NCBI GenBank assembly: GCA_947488815.1
Contig: CANLCC010000010.1
Location: forward strand, 6,012 to 70,011
Reading direction: 5' to 3'
Source: CAIQIA01 sp945861105
Lineage (GTDB): Bacteria; Cyanobacteriota; Cyanobacteriia; PCC-6307; Cyanobiaceae
DNA: 64,000 bases
A program made the position numbers and the translations under genes. Under the pieces are notes generated by a model that was not told the DNA's origin, did no database searches, and saw only the letters and a program-made list of their open reading frames with translations. The stretch's first letter is position 1. The number at the start of each line of letters is the position of its first letter. Below are positions 42,835 through 51,907 of the stretch, piece by piece.

Positions 42835-43926
42835 ATGGCCCTGGCCAGGTTCTGGCGTCCTGTCTCCCTTGACGTGCTGCTGCAGGAGCGCTGCAGCGGT
42901 CTCAGCGATGTGCGGCTGCTGCTGGCGGTGCTGGTGGTCTTCAGCCACTCCTGGCCGCTGCTGCTGGGCCCCCAGGCCGAGGTGAACCTGGGCCCCCTGC
43001 AGCCCGGCGCCATGGCGGTGCGGGCCTTCATGGTGCTGTCGGGTCTGCTGGTGGCCCGCAGCGCCCGGCGCCATCCACCGCTGTCGTTCCTGCGTCGACG
43101 GCTGCTGCGGCTCTACCCCGGGGTGCTGGTGGCGCAGCTGGTGACGGTGCTGCTGCTGCTGCCGCTGTTCGCCTGGGCCATGCGCATGCCCTACCTGCCC
43201 AGCCTGGTCGGTGACCGGGGCGGACTGCGCTACCTGCTGGCCAACCTGTCGCTGCTGGTCAAGCAGTCGGCCCTGCTGCCCTTCACCGACCTGTTCCCCT
43301 ACCGGGGAGCCTTCAACGGATCCCTCTGGACCCTCTGGCCCGAGGCCTGCGGCTACGTGCTGCTGCTGCTGTTCGTGGGCCTGCTGGCGCTGCCCGGACG
43401 GGCCTGGCTGCTCACCCTCGCCGTGCTGTTCGCCGCCACGGCCGTGCCCGCGGTGCTGGGGCTGCTCAGCCTGGTGGCGCCACCATTCCTGCTGGTGGAT
43501 GGGTTGACCATCTGGCTCGGGGTGTACCTGGTGGTGGGGGTGCTGCTGGCCCGCTGGGCGCCCCGCATCCCGCTGGCACCGCTGCCGGGCCTGCTGGCGG
43601 GCCTGGCCCTGCTGCTGCTGGCGCTCTGGGGCGGCCTGCCGCGGGTGCTGTTCGAAGCCCTCTCCGTGGTGCTGGGGCCCTACGGCCTGCTCTGCCTGGC
43701 CCGGGCCCTCGCCGGCCTCGGGCGCCTGCCGGGGGATTTCTCCTATGGGGTCTACGTCTATGCCTTCCCCTGCCAGCAGATGCTGGCGGCGCTGCTGGGG
43801 AAGGATCTGCAGCCCTGGAGCTTCTTCGGTCTGTCGCTGCTGCTGGTGCTGCCCCTGGGGGTGGCCAGCTGGTACCTGGTGGAACGACCGGCCCTGGCCT
43901 GGGCGGCGCGGCTGGATCAGCGCTGA
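42835..43926 (+). CDS. Acyltransferase-3 family membrane protein
   Basis: A 363-residue integral membrane acyltransferase: DVRLLLAVLVVFSHSWPLLL, MAVRAFMVLSGLLVARSARR, SFLRRRLLRLYPGVLVAQLV, GSLWTLWPEACGYVLLLLFV and GDFSYGVYVYAFPCQQMLAA, with about ten helices. It resembles the OafA core without the SGNH domain found in the 30-kb paralogue. It probably acetylates a surface glycan or lipid. GTG 42799 is an alternative start. The end overlaps larB by 10 bases, convergently. Confidence 0.9.
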   Translation: MALARFWRPVSLDVLLQERCSGLSDVRLLLAVLVVFSHSWPLLLGPQAEVNLGPLQPGAMAVRAFMVLSGLLVARSARRHPPLSFLRRRLLRLYPGVLVAQLVTVLLLLPLFAWAMRMPYLPSLVGDRGGLRYLLANLSLLVKQSALLPFTDLFPYRGAFNGSLWTLWPEACGYVLLLLFVGLLALPGRAWLLTLAVLFAATAVPAVLGLLSLVAPPFLLVDGLTIWLGVYLVVGVLLARWAPRIPLAPLPGLLAGLALLLLALWGGLPRVLFEALSVVLGPYGLLCLARALAGLGRLPGDFSYGVYVYAFPCQQMLAALLGKDLQPWSFFGLSLLLVLPLGVASWYLVERPALAWAARLDQR

Positions 43927-44576
43927 GGGCCGAGGATGCGCAGGGCCGCCATGGCAGCCCCGTAGCCGTTGTCGATGTTGACCACCGTGAGACCGGGGGC
44001 GCAGCTGGCCAGCATGCCCTCGAGGGCCGCCCGCCCACCGGCACTGACGCCATAGCCGACGCTCACCGGCACGGCGATCACCGGCTGGGGCAACAACCCG
44101 GCCACGACGGTGGGCAGGGCACCCTCCATGCCGGCACAGGCAATCAGCACCCGCCGTTGCCGCAGGTCGGGCAGCACCGCCAGCAGCCGGTGCAGGCCCG
44201 CCACCCCCACATCGAGCACCCGCTCACAGCCGATGCCATGGCAGGCCAGGGCCAGGTCGGCCTCGGCCACCACCGTGCGGTCGCTGCTGCCGCCGCTGAG
44301 CAAGGCCACCGGCGGCGGCCCCGGGGGCAGCGGCGGCAACGGCCCCAGGGTGAGGCAGCGGGCCTCGTCATGGATCACCACGTCGGCGAGCTGGGCCTGG
44401 ACGGCGGCGGCCTTGGCCGGATCGACGCGGGTGACCAGCGTCAGGCGGCCCGCGGCCACAAAGGCCTGGGCAATGGCGACGATCTGGCCGGCGGTCTTGT
44501 GTTCACCCCAGACGGCCTCGACCATGCCCAGCCGGTCGGGGCGCTGCAGGTCGAGACGGTGTTCGGGGGAGGCCAT
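43917..44576 (-). CDS. larB: Nickel pincer cofactor biosynthesis protein LarB
   Basis: The 219-residue protein has the N-terminal RLGMVEAVWGEHKTAGQIVA, PurE-like AVPVSVGYGVSAGGRAALEG and the closing VVNIDNGYGAAMAALRIL. LarB carboxylates and hydrolyses nicotinic acid adenine dinucleotide in the first step toward the NPN cofactor of lactate racemase. larC, larE and larA are not in the window. A methyltransferase gene lies 2 bases upstream on the same strand. Confidence 0.92.
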   Translation of the reverse strand: MASPEHRLDLQRPDRLGMVEAVWGEHKTAGQIVAIAQAFVAAGRLTLVTRVDPAKAAAVQAQLADVVIHDEARCLTLGPLPPLPPGPPPVALLSGGSSDRTVVAEADLALACHGIGCERVLDVGVAGLHRLLAVLPDLRQRRVLIACAGMEGALPTVVAGLLPQPVIAVPVSVGYGVSAGGRAALEGMLASCAPGLTVVNIDNGYGAAMAALRILGPQR

Positions 44577-44578
44577 GG

Positions 44579-45439
44579 TCAGGGGGTGGTGTTCAGAGCG
44601 GGTGGTGTTCCCAGAGCGGGGCGCTCCCAGATCTGCTCCACCAGAGCTGGGGTGACCCAGAGGGACTGGCGGCGGGCGGCCTGCTCCAGGTCGGCCTCGA
44701 GGGCGCCCTGGTCCGCGGCGGTCCAGAAGCCGGCCTGGGCCAGCCGGGGCGGATAGGCGGCCAGAAAATCCTGCAACCACAGGGCCTTGGGATCGTGGCC
44801 GTCACCACAGGCCAGCAGGCTGCGGGCCTGCAGCAGGCGCAGTCCGTGGGCCTCCAGCAGCGCCGGCAGGCGACCGGCCACGTCGGGGTCCCCCCCTTCA
44901 GAACGCCAGTGGGCGATGGTGCGCTCGACGAAACGGGCGACCCCGCCGTCGGAGGGATGCAGCGCGAAGGTGTCCCAGCGGATGTAGTCGTGCAGCACCA
45001 GCCGCCCCCCGGGCCGCAGAGCAGCGGCGATCAGCGTCAGCAGCGGCTCGAGCCTGGGAAGGAACAGGCACAGCCAGCGACACCAGGCCCCGTCCCAGCC
45101 GCCGGGTGCAGGCAGGGTGGCGACCCCGTCCTCCCGGGCCAGGTCCAGCGGCAGCACCTGCAGCTGGGTCAGCCGCCGTTCCTCCGCCTGGCGGCGGAGA
45201 TGGTCGAGGTAATCGGGGGAGCTGTCGATGGCCAGCACCCTGCCCGTGGGGCCCACCAGGGTCGCCAGATCGAGACTGGCGAAACCGGGGCCGCAGCCCA
45301 GGTCCAGCAACCTCTGGCCCGCCGTGAAGCCCGCCCGCTCCCAGGCCGCAACCGCCTCGTCACGCCAGATGGCATGCTGCCGCTCCAGCCGTTGCCGCTC
45401 GGCGGGATGGGTGCCCAGGGCGTAGGAGCCGTCGGCCAT
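44579..45439 (-). CDS. Class I SAM-dependent methyltransferase
   Basis: A 286-residue protein with QRLLDLGCGPGFASLDLATL, GRVLAIDSSPDYLDHLRRQA, DGAWCRWLCLFLPRLEPLLT and RPGGRLVLHDYIRW, all motifs of ubiquinone/sterol-type methyltransferases. The specific substrate is unknown. It is followed 2 bases later by larB, so the two are probably cotranscribed, although no functional link is established. It is divergent from chlL. Confidence 0.85.
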   Translation of the reverse strand: MADGSYALGTHPAERQRLERQHAIWRDEAVAAWERAGFTAGQRLLDLGCGPGFASLDLATLVGPTGRVLAIDSSPDYLDHLRRQAEERRLTQLQVLPLDLAREDGVATLPAPGGWDGAWCRWLCLFLPRLEPLLTLIAAALRPGGRLVLHDYIRWDTFALHPSDGGVARFVERTIAHWRSEGGDPDVAGRLPALLEAHGLRLLQARSLLACGDGHDPKALWLQDFLAAYPPRLAQAGFWTAADQGALEADLEQAARRQSLWVTPALVEQIWERPALGTPPALNTTP

Positions 45440-45599
45440 CCGGCGGGGGAACCACTCAGGGCCCGAGCCTATCGACGCCGCCGGGGCGAATTAGGAAACA
45501 GGTCTTGAACTTTTCCCCGGGGATGCGGGCCTCGGTCACTCCAGGGACTTGGATGGAGAGTGCCCCCCTGTGCGCCGGTTCATCCCGGCAACGAAGGCC

Positions 45600-46484
45600 A
45601 TGACCGCAACCGTGACCCGACCCGACGGGGAAGGCAGTGTCCAGGTTCACCAGGACGATGCCCTGCGCATCGAGGAAGGCGCCCTGGTGATCGCCGTGTA
45701 CGGCAAGGGGGGGATCGGCAAGAGCACCACCTCCTCCAACCTCTCGGCAGCCTTCTCCAAACTCGGCAAACGGGTGCTGCAGATCGGCTGCGATCCCAAG
45801 CACGACAGCACCTTCACCCTCACCAAGCGGATGGTGCCGACGGTCATCGACATCCTCGAAACGGTGGACTTCCACACCGAGGAACTGCGCCCCGAGGACT
45901 TTGTGTTCGAGGGATTCAACGGTGTGCAATGCGTTGAATCGGGCGGGCCGCCGGCGGGCACCGGCTGTGGTGGCTATGTCACGGGCCAGACGGTGAAACT
46001 GCTCAAGGAGCACCACCTGCTTGAGGACACCGATGTGGTGATCTTCGACGTGCTGGGTGACGTGGTGTGCGGCGGCTTCGCCGCCCCCCTGCAGCACGCC
46101 CATTACTGCCTGATCGTGACGGCCAACGATTTCGATTCGATCTTTGCGATGAATCGCATCATTGCCGCCATCCAGGCCAAAGCCAAGAACTACAAGGTCC
46201 GCCTCGGCGGTGTTGTCGCCAACCGCAGCCGCGACACCGATCAGATCGACCGCTTCAACGAACGGGTGGGCATGAAGACCATGGCCCACTTCCCTGACCT
46301 TGACGCCATCCGCCGCTCAAGGCTGAAGAAGTGCACGATCTTTGAGATGGAAGCCAGCCCCGAAGTCGAGGCCGTGCAGAACGAATATCTCAACCTGGCC
46401 CGGCGGATGCTGGAGAGCGTCCAGCCCCTCGAGGCCGAATCCCTCAAGGACCGGGAGATCTTCGACCTGCTGGGGTTTGACTGA
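45600..46484 (+). CDS. chlL: Light-independent protochlorophyllide reductase ATPase subunit ChlL
   Basis: The 294-residue NifH-like protein has Walker A GKGGIGKST at 35-43 and switch regions CDPKHDSTFTLTKRM. The two [4Fe-4S]-ligand Cys lie in GPPAGTGCGGYVTG and LGDVVCGGFAAPL. It is the electron donor to ChlNB, allowing chlorophyll synthesis in the dark. The frame is open 51 bases further upstream, but Met 45600 follows a purine-rich stretch and fits the family length. chlN and chlB do not adjoin it here. Confidence 0.96.
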   Translation: MTATVTRPDGEGSVQVHQDDALRIEEGALVIAVYGKGGIGKSTTSSNLSAAFSKLGKRVLQIGCDPKHDSTFTLTKRMVPTVIDILETVDFHTEELRPEDFVFEGFNGVQCVESGGPPAGTGCGGYVTGQTVKLLKEHHLLEDTDVVIFDVLGDVVCGGFAAPLQHAHYCLIVTANDFDSIFAMNRIIAAIQAKAKNYKVRLGGVVANRSRDTDQIDRFNERVGMKTMAHFPDLDAIRRSRLKKCTIFEMEASPEVEAVQNEYLNLARRMLESVQPLEAESLKDREIFDLLGFD

Positions 46485-46505
46485 TCCCCGCGAACGTCGC
46501 CGACC

Positions 46506-47426
46506 TCAGTCGAGCCGGTAGCCCAGCTCCGCCAGGCGTCCAGGTTTCTGGCGCCAGTGGGGCACCACTTTCACGAACAGTTCCAGGTACACGGGCCCGC
46601 CGACGACCGTCTGCATCTGCAGGCGGGCGCCGCGGCCGATCTCGCGCAGCATCGAGCCGCCCTTGCCGATGAGGATGCCTTTCTGGCTGCTGCGTTCCAC
46701 CAGCACCGTGGCCAGCACCGCCATCCGGGGGCCGTCCTCCTCCACCCGCTCGATCTGCACCGCCACGGAGTGGGGCACCTCCTCGCGGGTCTGATGCAGC
46801 ACCTGCTCGCGGATCAGTTCGGCCAGCAGCACCCGTTCGGGCTGATCGCTGACCGTGTCGGCGGGGTAGAGGTGGGGGCCCGGGGGCAGCAGCGGCTCGA
46901 GGGTCGCGACCAGCGACGGGCAGCCTTCACCGCTGAGGGCACTGAGGGGCAGCAGCGGGGCCTCCGGCAGGGCCTCCCGATAGCTGGCGATGAGCGCCTC
47001 CCGCTCCTCCGGCGCCACCAGGTCCTGCTTGTTGAGGCCCAGCACCACCGGCTGACGAATCTGGCGCAGCAGATCGAGCACAAAGCCGTCGCCACGGCCC
47101 ATGGGAACACTGCCGTCCATCAGGGCCAGCACCACATCGACTTCACCGATGCTCTGGCGTGCCATCTGCACCAACCGCTGGCCCAGCAGGTGGTGGGGCT
47201 TGTGGATGCCCGGGGTGTCGAGCAGCACCAGCTGGGCCGTGGCGGTGGTGAGAATCGCCCGCAACCGATGGCGGGTGGTCTGGGCCACCGGAGACGTGAT
47301 GGCGACCTTCTCGCCCACCAGGTGGTTGAGCAGCGTCGACTTGCCCACGTTGGGGCGGCCGACGAGGGCCACGAAACCGGAGCGGAAGCCCTCCGGGGTT
47401 GACGTCGGCGCAGCGGGAATGGTCAT
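46506..47426 (-). CDS. era: GTPase Era
   Basis: A 306-residue Era with G1 GRPNVGKST, G2 TTRHRLRAI, G3 LDTPGIHKPHHLLGQ and G4 LNKQDL in an N-terminal GTPase domain. A C-terminal KH domain follows (SQKGILIGKGGSMLREIGRG, then VYLELFVKVVPHW). Era binds 16S rRNA and is needed for 30S assembly. Met 47426 is chosen because upstream sequence is not conserved and overlaps the divergent gene's promoter region. Confidence 0.96.
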   Translation of the reverse strand: MTIPAAPTSTPEGFRSGFVALVGRPNVGKSTLLNHLVGEKVAITSPVAQTTRHRLRAILTTATAQLVLLDTPGIHKPHHLLGQRLVQMARQSIGEVDVVLALMDGSVPMGRGDGFVLDLLRQIRQPVVLGLNKQDLVAPEEREALIASYREALPEAPLLPLSALSGEGCPSLVATLEPLLPPGPHLYPADTVSDQPERVLLAELIREQVLHQTREEVPHSVAVQIERVEEDGPRMAVLATVLVERSSQKGILIGKGGSMLREIGRGARLQMQTVVGGPVYLELFVKVVPHWRQKPGRLAELGYRLD

Positions 47427-47504
47427 GGCTCCAGTGTGGGCTGCCGACGGCCCATCCCGTCGCCAGGCCCATAGCCTGGACGTCGTCTGCCCCCTCCCCC
47501 CGCC

Positions 47505-48020
47505 ATGGCCGCCCCCTCCATCAGCTTTGAACAGGCCCTGGAGCGTGCTGCCCTCTGGTGTGGTGCCTGGGAGGCCGGCGAGCTGAGTGATGAGGTGCTG
47601 GCCGACCGGGTCGCCGAACTGATCGACAGCCGCGATGGTGCCCGCGGCTTCTTCGTGGTCAGCCTGCCGTCCGAGAACCCGCTGATGGATCGGCTGCCGG
47701 AACCGCTGCTGGCGACCCTGCGGCAGGGTGGGGCTGCGGTGGTGGATCTGACGGCCCGCAACCTGGCGATGAGCACAGCGATGGTGCTGGCCCATGGCCG
47801 CAGTGGAGCCGAAGAACAGCGGCAGGGGTCCGAGCGGGTGGCCCGTCGCTGCGGCGAATTGCTGCGCCAGCTGGATTCAACCCTGGTCAAGCAGCGGCTC
47901 GACACCCTGCTCGAAGCCACGGCTGGCGCTGGAACGGATGTGGGATTTCTGCAGCGCTGGGGCTATGACGAGGAACAAAAATCCGCCATCGCCAGCGCGG
48001 TGCTGGCGGTGGCGGACTGA
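47505..48020 (+). CDS. Conserved hypothetical protein
   Basis: The 171-residue soluble protein starts MAAPSISFEQALERAALWCG and includes ELIDSRDGARGFFVVSLPSE, MDRLPEPLLATLRQGGAAVV and RRCGELLRQLDSTLVKQRLD. It appears helical and acidic. It looks like a conserved picocyanobacterial protein, but I cannot assign a family or role. It is divergent from era (78-base gap) and convergent with the Bax-inhibitor gene. Confidence 0.75.
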   Translation: MAAPSISFEQALERAALWCGAWEAGELSDEVLADRVAELIDSRDGARGFFVVSLPSENPLMDRLPEPLLATLRQGGAAVVDLTARNLAMSTAMVLAHGRSGAEEQRQGSERVARRCGELLRQLDSTLVKQRLDTLLEATAGAGTDVGFLQRWGYDEEQKSAIASAVLAVAD

Positions 48021-48062
48021 GAACGCCGAATCAGGACGACGCAATGCTGAGACGAGAGACGA

Positions 48063-48791
48063 TCAGTCGCGGCGCGAGCCACCATTCAGGGCGATGATCA
48101 GGCGCAGGATGAAGATGAAGAGGTTGATGTAAGTGAGATACATCCCCAGGGCTCCGACCAGGTACTGGTCGTCGCGGTACTGGCGGGGCATCGTGTAGAA
48201 GTCGACAAAGGCCGCACCGACGAACAGGACGGTGCCGAAGCCGGCGATCAGCAGCTCGAAACCGCCGCCACCGAAGCCCGGAATGAACAGGCCACCGAGC
48301 AGCTGCACCACCATGGCGATCAGCAGGCCGATGATCCCGAGGCCAACGACACCGCTGAGGGCCTGGCCGACGCTGTCGCTCATGCGACGGCCGAACACCG
48401 AGGCCACCACGAAGGTGAGGCCGGTGGCCAGGGCGGCCGTGCCGACGGCGCCGATGCCGGCACTGCCGATGGCCATGGCCACCAGGCCGCTGAGGGTGAA
48501 CCCGGTCAGGAGGCTGTAGACGGCCAGCAGGGGCAGGGCCGTGCCGTTGTTGCCCCGCTGGGCAACGTTCTGGGCCACGAAGAACAGCACCAGGTTGCCG
48601 ATCAGTGCCGCCCAGAACAGGGGCATGAACAGCGGGGTGGCGATCATCGAGAGGCCGCCCATCACCCCGAGGGCCGTGAGGATCATGCCGCCACCCACGT
48701 AGGGCAGGGCACGGTTGACCACGTTGGGGCCGACGAGGGCACTGCTCTGGGCCTCGCGGATGGCCTCCTGGAAATCACTGCTGGCCGGCAT
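48063..48791 (-). CDS. Bax inhibitor-1/YccA-family membrane protein
   Basis: A 242-residue protein with seven hydrophobic helices. Matching segments are MILTALGVMGGLSMIATPLF, LLAVYSLLTGFTLSGLVAMA, LATGLTFVVASVFGRRMSDS and FVDFYTMPRQYRDDQYLVGA, the last followed by the conserved YLTYINLFIFILRLI. Family members act as Ca2+/pH leak channels in some organisms, and the cyanobacterial role is unknown. Confidence 0.92.
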   Translation of the reverse strand: MPASSDFQEAIREAQSSALVGPNVVNRALPYVGGGMILTALGVMGGLSMIATPLFMPLFWAALIGNLVLFFVAQNVAQRGNNGTALPLLAVYSLLTGFTLSGLVAMAIGSAGIGAVGTAALATGLTFVVASVFGRRMSDSVGQALSGVVGLGIIGLLIAMVVQLLGGLFIPGFGGGGFELLIAGFGTVLFVGAAFVDFYTMPRQYRDDQYLVGALGMYLTYINLFIFILRLIIALNGGSRRD

Positions 48792-48907
48792 GGCGGGTCA
48801 GGGGAAGAATCTGACCCCCATGCTGGCAGCTGCAACGGCCATCTGCTGCACCGCCGGGTTCGGTTCTCCGCCGCCGCGCGATGCCGCCACGGCGAGGGGA
48901 TCCACGG

Positions 48908-49888
48908 TCAGCGGCGCAGCTGCGCATCCCGGCGGCCGTAGGCCTCCACCAGCCGCTGCACCAGTGGATGGCGCACCACATCGGCTGCCGTGAGCTCACA
49001 GATGGCGATGCCTTCCACACCCTGGAGCACCTGGGCGGCCTCGACCAGACCGCTGAGCTGGCCAGGGGGCAGGTCGATCTGGGTGGGGTCACCCGTCACC
49101 ACCATGCGCGAGTTCTCGCCCAACCTGGTGAGCACCATGCGCATCTGGGCGCAGGTGGTGTTCTGCGCTTCATCGAGGATCACGAAGGCATCGCTGAGGG
49201 TGCGACCACGCATGTAGGCCAGCGGGGCCACTTCGATCGTGCCTTTCTCGAGCAGTGCGGCGGTGCGCTCATTGCCGACGAGGCCATGCAGGGCGTCGTA
49301 GAGGGGCCGCAGGTAGGGATCCACCTTCTGTTGCAGATCCCCCGGCAGAAAGCCCAGCCGTTCACCCGCCTCGACAGCCGGTCGGGTGAGGACGATGCGC
49401 TCCACCCGGCGTTCGCTGAGGCAACGGACGGCCTGCACCACCGCCAGGAAGGTCTTGCCGGTGCCCGCCGGTCCCAGGGCCAGGGTCAGGTCGTGGCGCT
49501 CCATCGCCTCGACGTACTGGTGCTGACGGAGGGTCCGCGGACGCAGCAGCCGACCACTCTGGCTGCGCGCAAGCACCTGCTGACTGAGGGCCCGGTGGTC
49601 GGCGGCACGACCGGCATCCAGCGCCTGGAGGGACGTGTTGAGATCGACCTGGGTCACCGCCTGCCCTTCGGACCAGAGGGGACGCAGCAGTTCAACAAGG
49701 GCCGCACAGCGTTCCAGCTGATTGGGCCGGCCGTCGATGTGCAGCTCAAGTCCCCTGAGCACCAACCGGGCGCCCGTCAGATCAGCCAGTCGCTTGAGGG
49801 TTGCCTCCCCCGGGCCCGCCAGGGCGAGGGCTGCCGGGGGATCAGGCAGCTCAATGCACAGGTGCCGTGGGCCTTCATGGCCGTCCAT
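48908..49888 (-). CDS. PhoH-family ATPase
   Basis: A 326-residue PhoH-like protein. The N-terminal KH-like part is followed by a P-loop ATPase domain with ALGPAGTGKTFLAVVQAVRC, VLTRPAVEAGERLGFLPGDL, EVAPLAYMRGRTLSDAFVIL, DEAQNTTCAQMRMVLTRLGE and VTGDPTQIDLPPG. Family members associate with RNA metabolism and ribosome maturation and are sometimes phosphate-regulated. It is followed on the opposite side by S16, Ffh and Era, a translation-related neighbourhood. Confidence 0.95.
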   Translation of the reverse strand: MDGHEGPRHLCIELPDPPAALALAGPGEATLKRLADLTGARLVLRGLELHIDGRPNQLERCAALVELLRPLWSEGQAVTQVDLNTSLQALDAGRAADHRALSQQVLARSQSGRLLRPRTLRQHQYVEAMERHDLTLALGPAGTGKTFLAVVQAVRCLSERRVERIVLTRPAVEAGERLGFLPGDLQQKVDPYLRPLYDALHGLVGNERTAALLEKGTIEVAPLAYMRGRTLSDAFVILDEAQNTTCAQMRMVLTRLGENSRMVVTGDPTQIDLPPGQLSGLVEAAQVLQGVEGIAICELTAADVVRHPLVQRLVEAYGRRDAQLRR

Positions 49889-49896
49889 GGCGCCGC

Positions 49897-50328
49897 TCAG
49901 GCGTCGGCGGCCGTCTTTTCAGGCGTGGTGGCGGCTTCGGCGGTGGCGGCTTCAGCCGCGGCGGCGGCTTCAGCGGCAGCAGCGGCTTCGGCAGCGGCGG
50001 CTTCAGCCGCGGCCTTGGCGGCGGCACGGGCCTCGGCCTCACGGGCCGCAGCCTGGCGGGCCTTGCCGACAATCTCAGCCGGACGAACCTTTTTCGTCAG
50101 CAGCCCACCCTTCTCCAGCAGCATCCGCACGGTGTCACTGGGCTGGGCACCCTGGTCGAGCCGTCGGCGCAGACCGTCGGTGTTGAGCCGGGTCTCATCG
50201 GTGCGGGGGTTGTAGAAGCCCAGCTCCTCCAGGGGCCGGCCATCACGCCGGCTGGTGCTGTTGCAGGCCACGATCCGGAAGCTGGTTTCCCGCTTCTTGC
50301 CGAAGCGCTTCAGTCGGAGCGTGATCAT
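49897..50328 (-). CDS. rpsP: 30S ribosomal protein S16 with long Ala/Glu-rich tail
   Basis: Residues 1-~85 are standard S16: MITLRLKRFGKKRETSFRIV, STSRRDGRPLEELGFYNPRT, AQPSDTVRMLLEKGGLL. The total is 143 residues against ~82 in E. coli. The extra ~50 residues are almost wholly Ala with Glu and Lys (a run of EAAAAAEAAAAAEAATAEA type), predicted as a long helix that may project from the subunit. The gene lies 8 bases upstream of the phoH-like start and downstream of ffh. Confidence 0.95.
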   Translation of the reverse strand: MITLRLKRFGKKRETSFRIVACNSTSRRDGRPLEELGFYNPRTDETRLNTDGLRRRLDQGAQPSDTVRMLLEKGGLLTKKVRPAEIVGKARQAAAREAEARAAAKAAAEAAAAEAAAAAEAAAAAEAATAEAATTPEKTAADA

Positions 50329-50381
50329 CGGAACCCTTCTGGACGTGATGGACAATCCAACACCTTACCTTCCCGCCGACC

Positions 50382-51848
50382 TCAGAGGTCGGCGAAGCCC
50401 TTGCGGGGCTTGTCGGGACGCTGGCGACGGCGGGGGGCCGCGCCGCCGCGGGCGGGCATTCCAGGCATGCCGGGCATCCCCGGCATGGACGGCATTCCCG
50501 GCATCGACGGCATGCCGGGCATTCCCATGCCGGGCATCCCAGGCATGCCACCACCCCGGGACATCTGCTGCATGAAGCCACGCATCTTCTGAAAATCGGC
50601 CAGCACCTTGTCCACCTCCGCCGGGCTGTGGCCGCTGCCGCGGGCGATGCGCCGCCGACGCGATGGCTGCCCGGCCAACAGATCCGGATCCTGCCGCTCG
50701 GCCGGCGTCATCGAGCCGATCATCGCCTCGATGCGCTTGAGCTGGGCTTCACCCTGGCGCAGCATTCCGTCGTCGATCTTGTTCATCCCCGGGATGAGCT
50801 TCATCAGCCCGCCCAGGGACCCCATGCGCTTGATCAGGCGCATCTGCTGCAGGAAATCAGAGAAGTCGAAACTGGCGTCCTGCAGCTTGCGCTGCATGCG
50901 CTCGACATCGGCGATCTCCACCTCCTTCTGGGCCTTCTCCACCAGGGTGAGCACATCGCCCATGCCGAGGATGCGACTCGCCATCCGCTCGGGGTGAAAG
51001 GGCTGCAGCGCCTCGACCTTCTCGCCGGTGCCGATGAACTTGATCGGTGCACCGCTGACCTTGCGGATCGACAGGGCCGCACCGCCCCGGCTGTCGCCGT
51101 CCATCTTGGTGAGCACCGCCCCGGTGATGCCCACCTGCTCATGGAAGGCACGGGTGAGCTCGGCCGCTTCCTGGCCGATCATGGCGTCCACCACCAGCAG
51201 CACCTCATCGGGCTGCACGGCGCCACGGATGCGCACCATCTCCTCCATCATCGCCGTGTCGATCTGGAGGCGTCCCGCCGTGTCGACGATGACCGTGTCA
51301 AAGCCCCCGTCGCGGCCGTGGGCGAGGCCGGCGGCGGCAATCGCCTCCGGTGGCGTGTCAGCCCCCAGGCTGAAGACCTCAACGCCGATCTGCCGACCCA
51401 GGGTCTGCAGCTGATCGATGGCCGCCGGCCGATACACGTCGGCCGCCACCAGCAGCGGGCGGCGCCCCTGCTCCCGCAGGTGCAGCCCCAGCTTGGCGGT
51501 GGCGGTGGTCTTGCCTGCCCCCTGCAGGCCTGCCATCAGCACCACGGTGGGGGCCTCGGCCGCCCGGGCCAGGGGGGCCTGGCCGCCGCCCATCACCTGC
51601 ACCAGCTGGTCGTGGACGATCTGGATGAACTGCTGATCGGGGGTGACCCCTCTCACCACCTCGGCGCCGAGGGCGGCCTCGCGCACCTCGTCGATGAATT
51701 CCTTCACCACCGGCAGGCTGACGTCGGCCTCAAGCAGCGCCCGGCGCACATCCCGCAGGGCTGCGTCGATGTTGCTCTCGCTGATGGACGCCTGACCGCG
51801 GAGACCACGGACGGCCTCCTCGAGCCGCTGGGACAGTTCCTCGAACAT
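50382..51848 (-). CDS. ffh: Signal recognition particle protein Ffh
   Basis: The 488-residue SRP GTPase has an N domain, a G domain (GLQGAGKTTATAKLGLHLRE, DTAGRLQIDTAMMEEMV, TKMDGDSRGGAALSIRKVSG) and an M domain (MGSLGGLMKLIPGMNK, RRRRIARGSGHSPAEVDKVL). The tail after the M domain has tandem MPGMPS units before a basic end. It targets membrane proteins cotranslationally. The SRP RNA gene is not recognised in the window. Confidence 0.97.
   Translation of the reverse strand: MFEELSQRLEEAVRGLRGQASISESNIDAALRDVRRALLEADVSLPVVKEFIDEVREAALGAEVVRGVTPDQQFIQIVHDQLVQVMGGGQAPLARAAEAPTVVLMAGLQGAGKTTATAKLGLHLREQGRRPLLVAADVYRPAAIDQLQTLGRQIGVEVFSLGADTPPEAIAAAGLAHGRDGGFDTVIVDTAGRLQIDTAMMEEMVRIRGAVQPDEVLLVVDAMIGQEAAELTRAFHEQVGITGAVLTKMDGDSRGGAALSIRKVSGAPIKFIGTGEKVEALQPFHPERMASRILGMGDVLTLVEKAQKEVEIADVERMQRKLQDASFDFSDFLQQMRLIKRMGSLGGLMKLIPGMNKIDDGMLRQGEAQLKRIEAMIGSMTPAERQDPDLLAGQPSRRRRIARGSGHSPAEVDKVLADFQKMRGFMQQMSRGGGMPGMPGMGMPGMPSMPGMPSMPGMPGMPGMPARGGAAPRRRQRPDKPRKGFADL
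50458..50550. repeat. Tandem repeat encoding the MPG tail of Ffh
   Basis: About ten imperfect 9-base GGCATGCCG/GGCATCCCC-type units lie in the ffh 3' end. They encode Met-Pro-Gly and Met-Pro-Ser triplets. The array is in frame, so unit gain or loss would change only tail length. Confidence 0.8.
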
Positions 51849-51907
51849 CAGGCCGTTGGTGATGGCGGACTCGCCACTCTAGAAACCGGATCCAGGACCG
51901 GGACGTT

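Noticed and set aside
50458..50550. Tandem repeat as a CRISPR-like array
   Set aside because: Units are 9 bases, contiguous, without spacers, and in frame with the ffh coding sequence.
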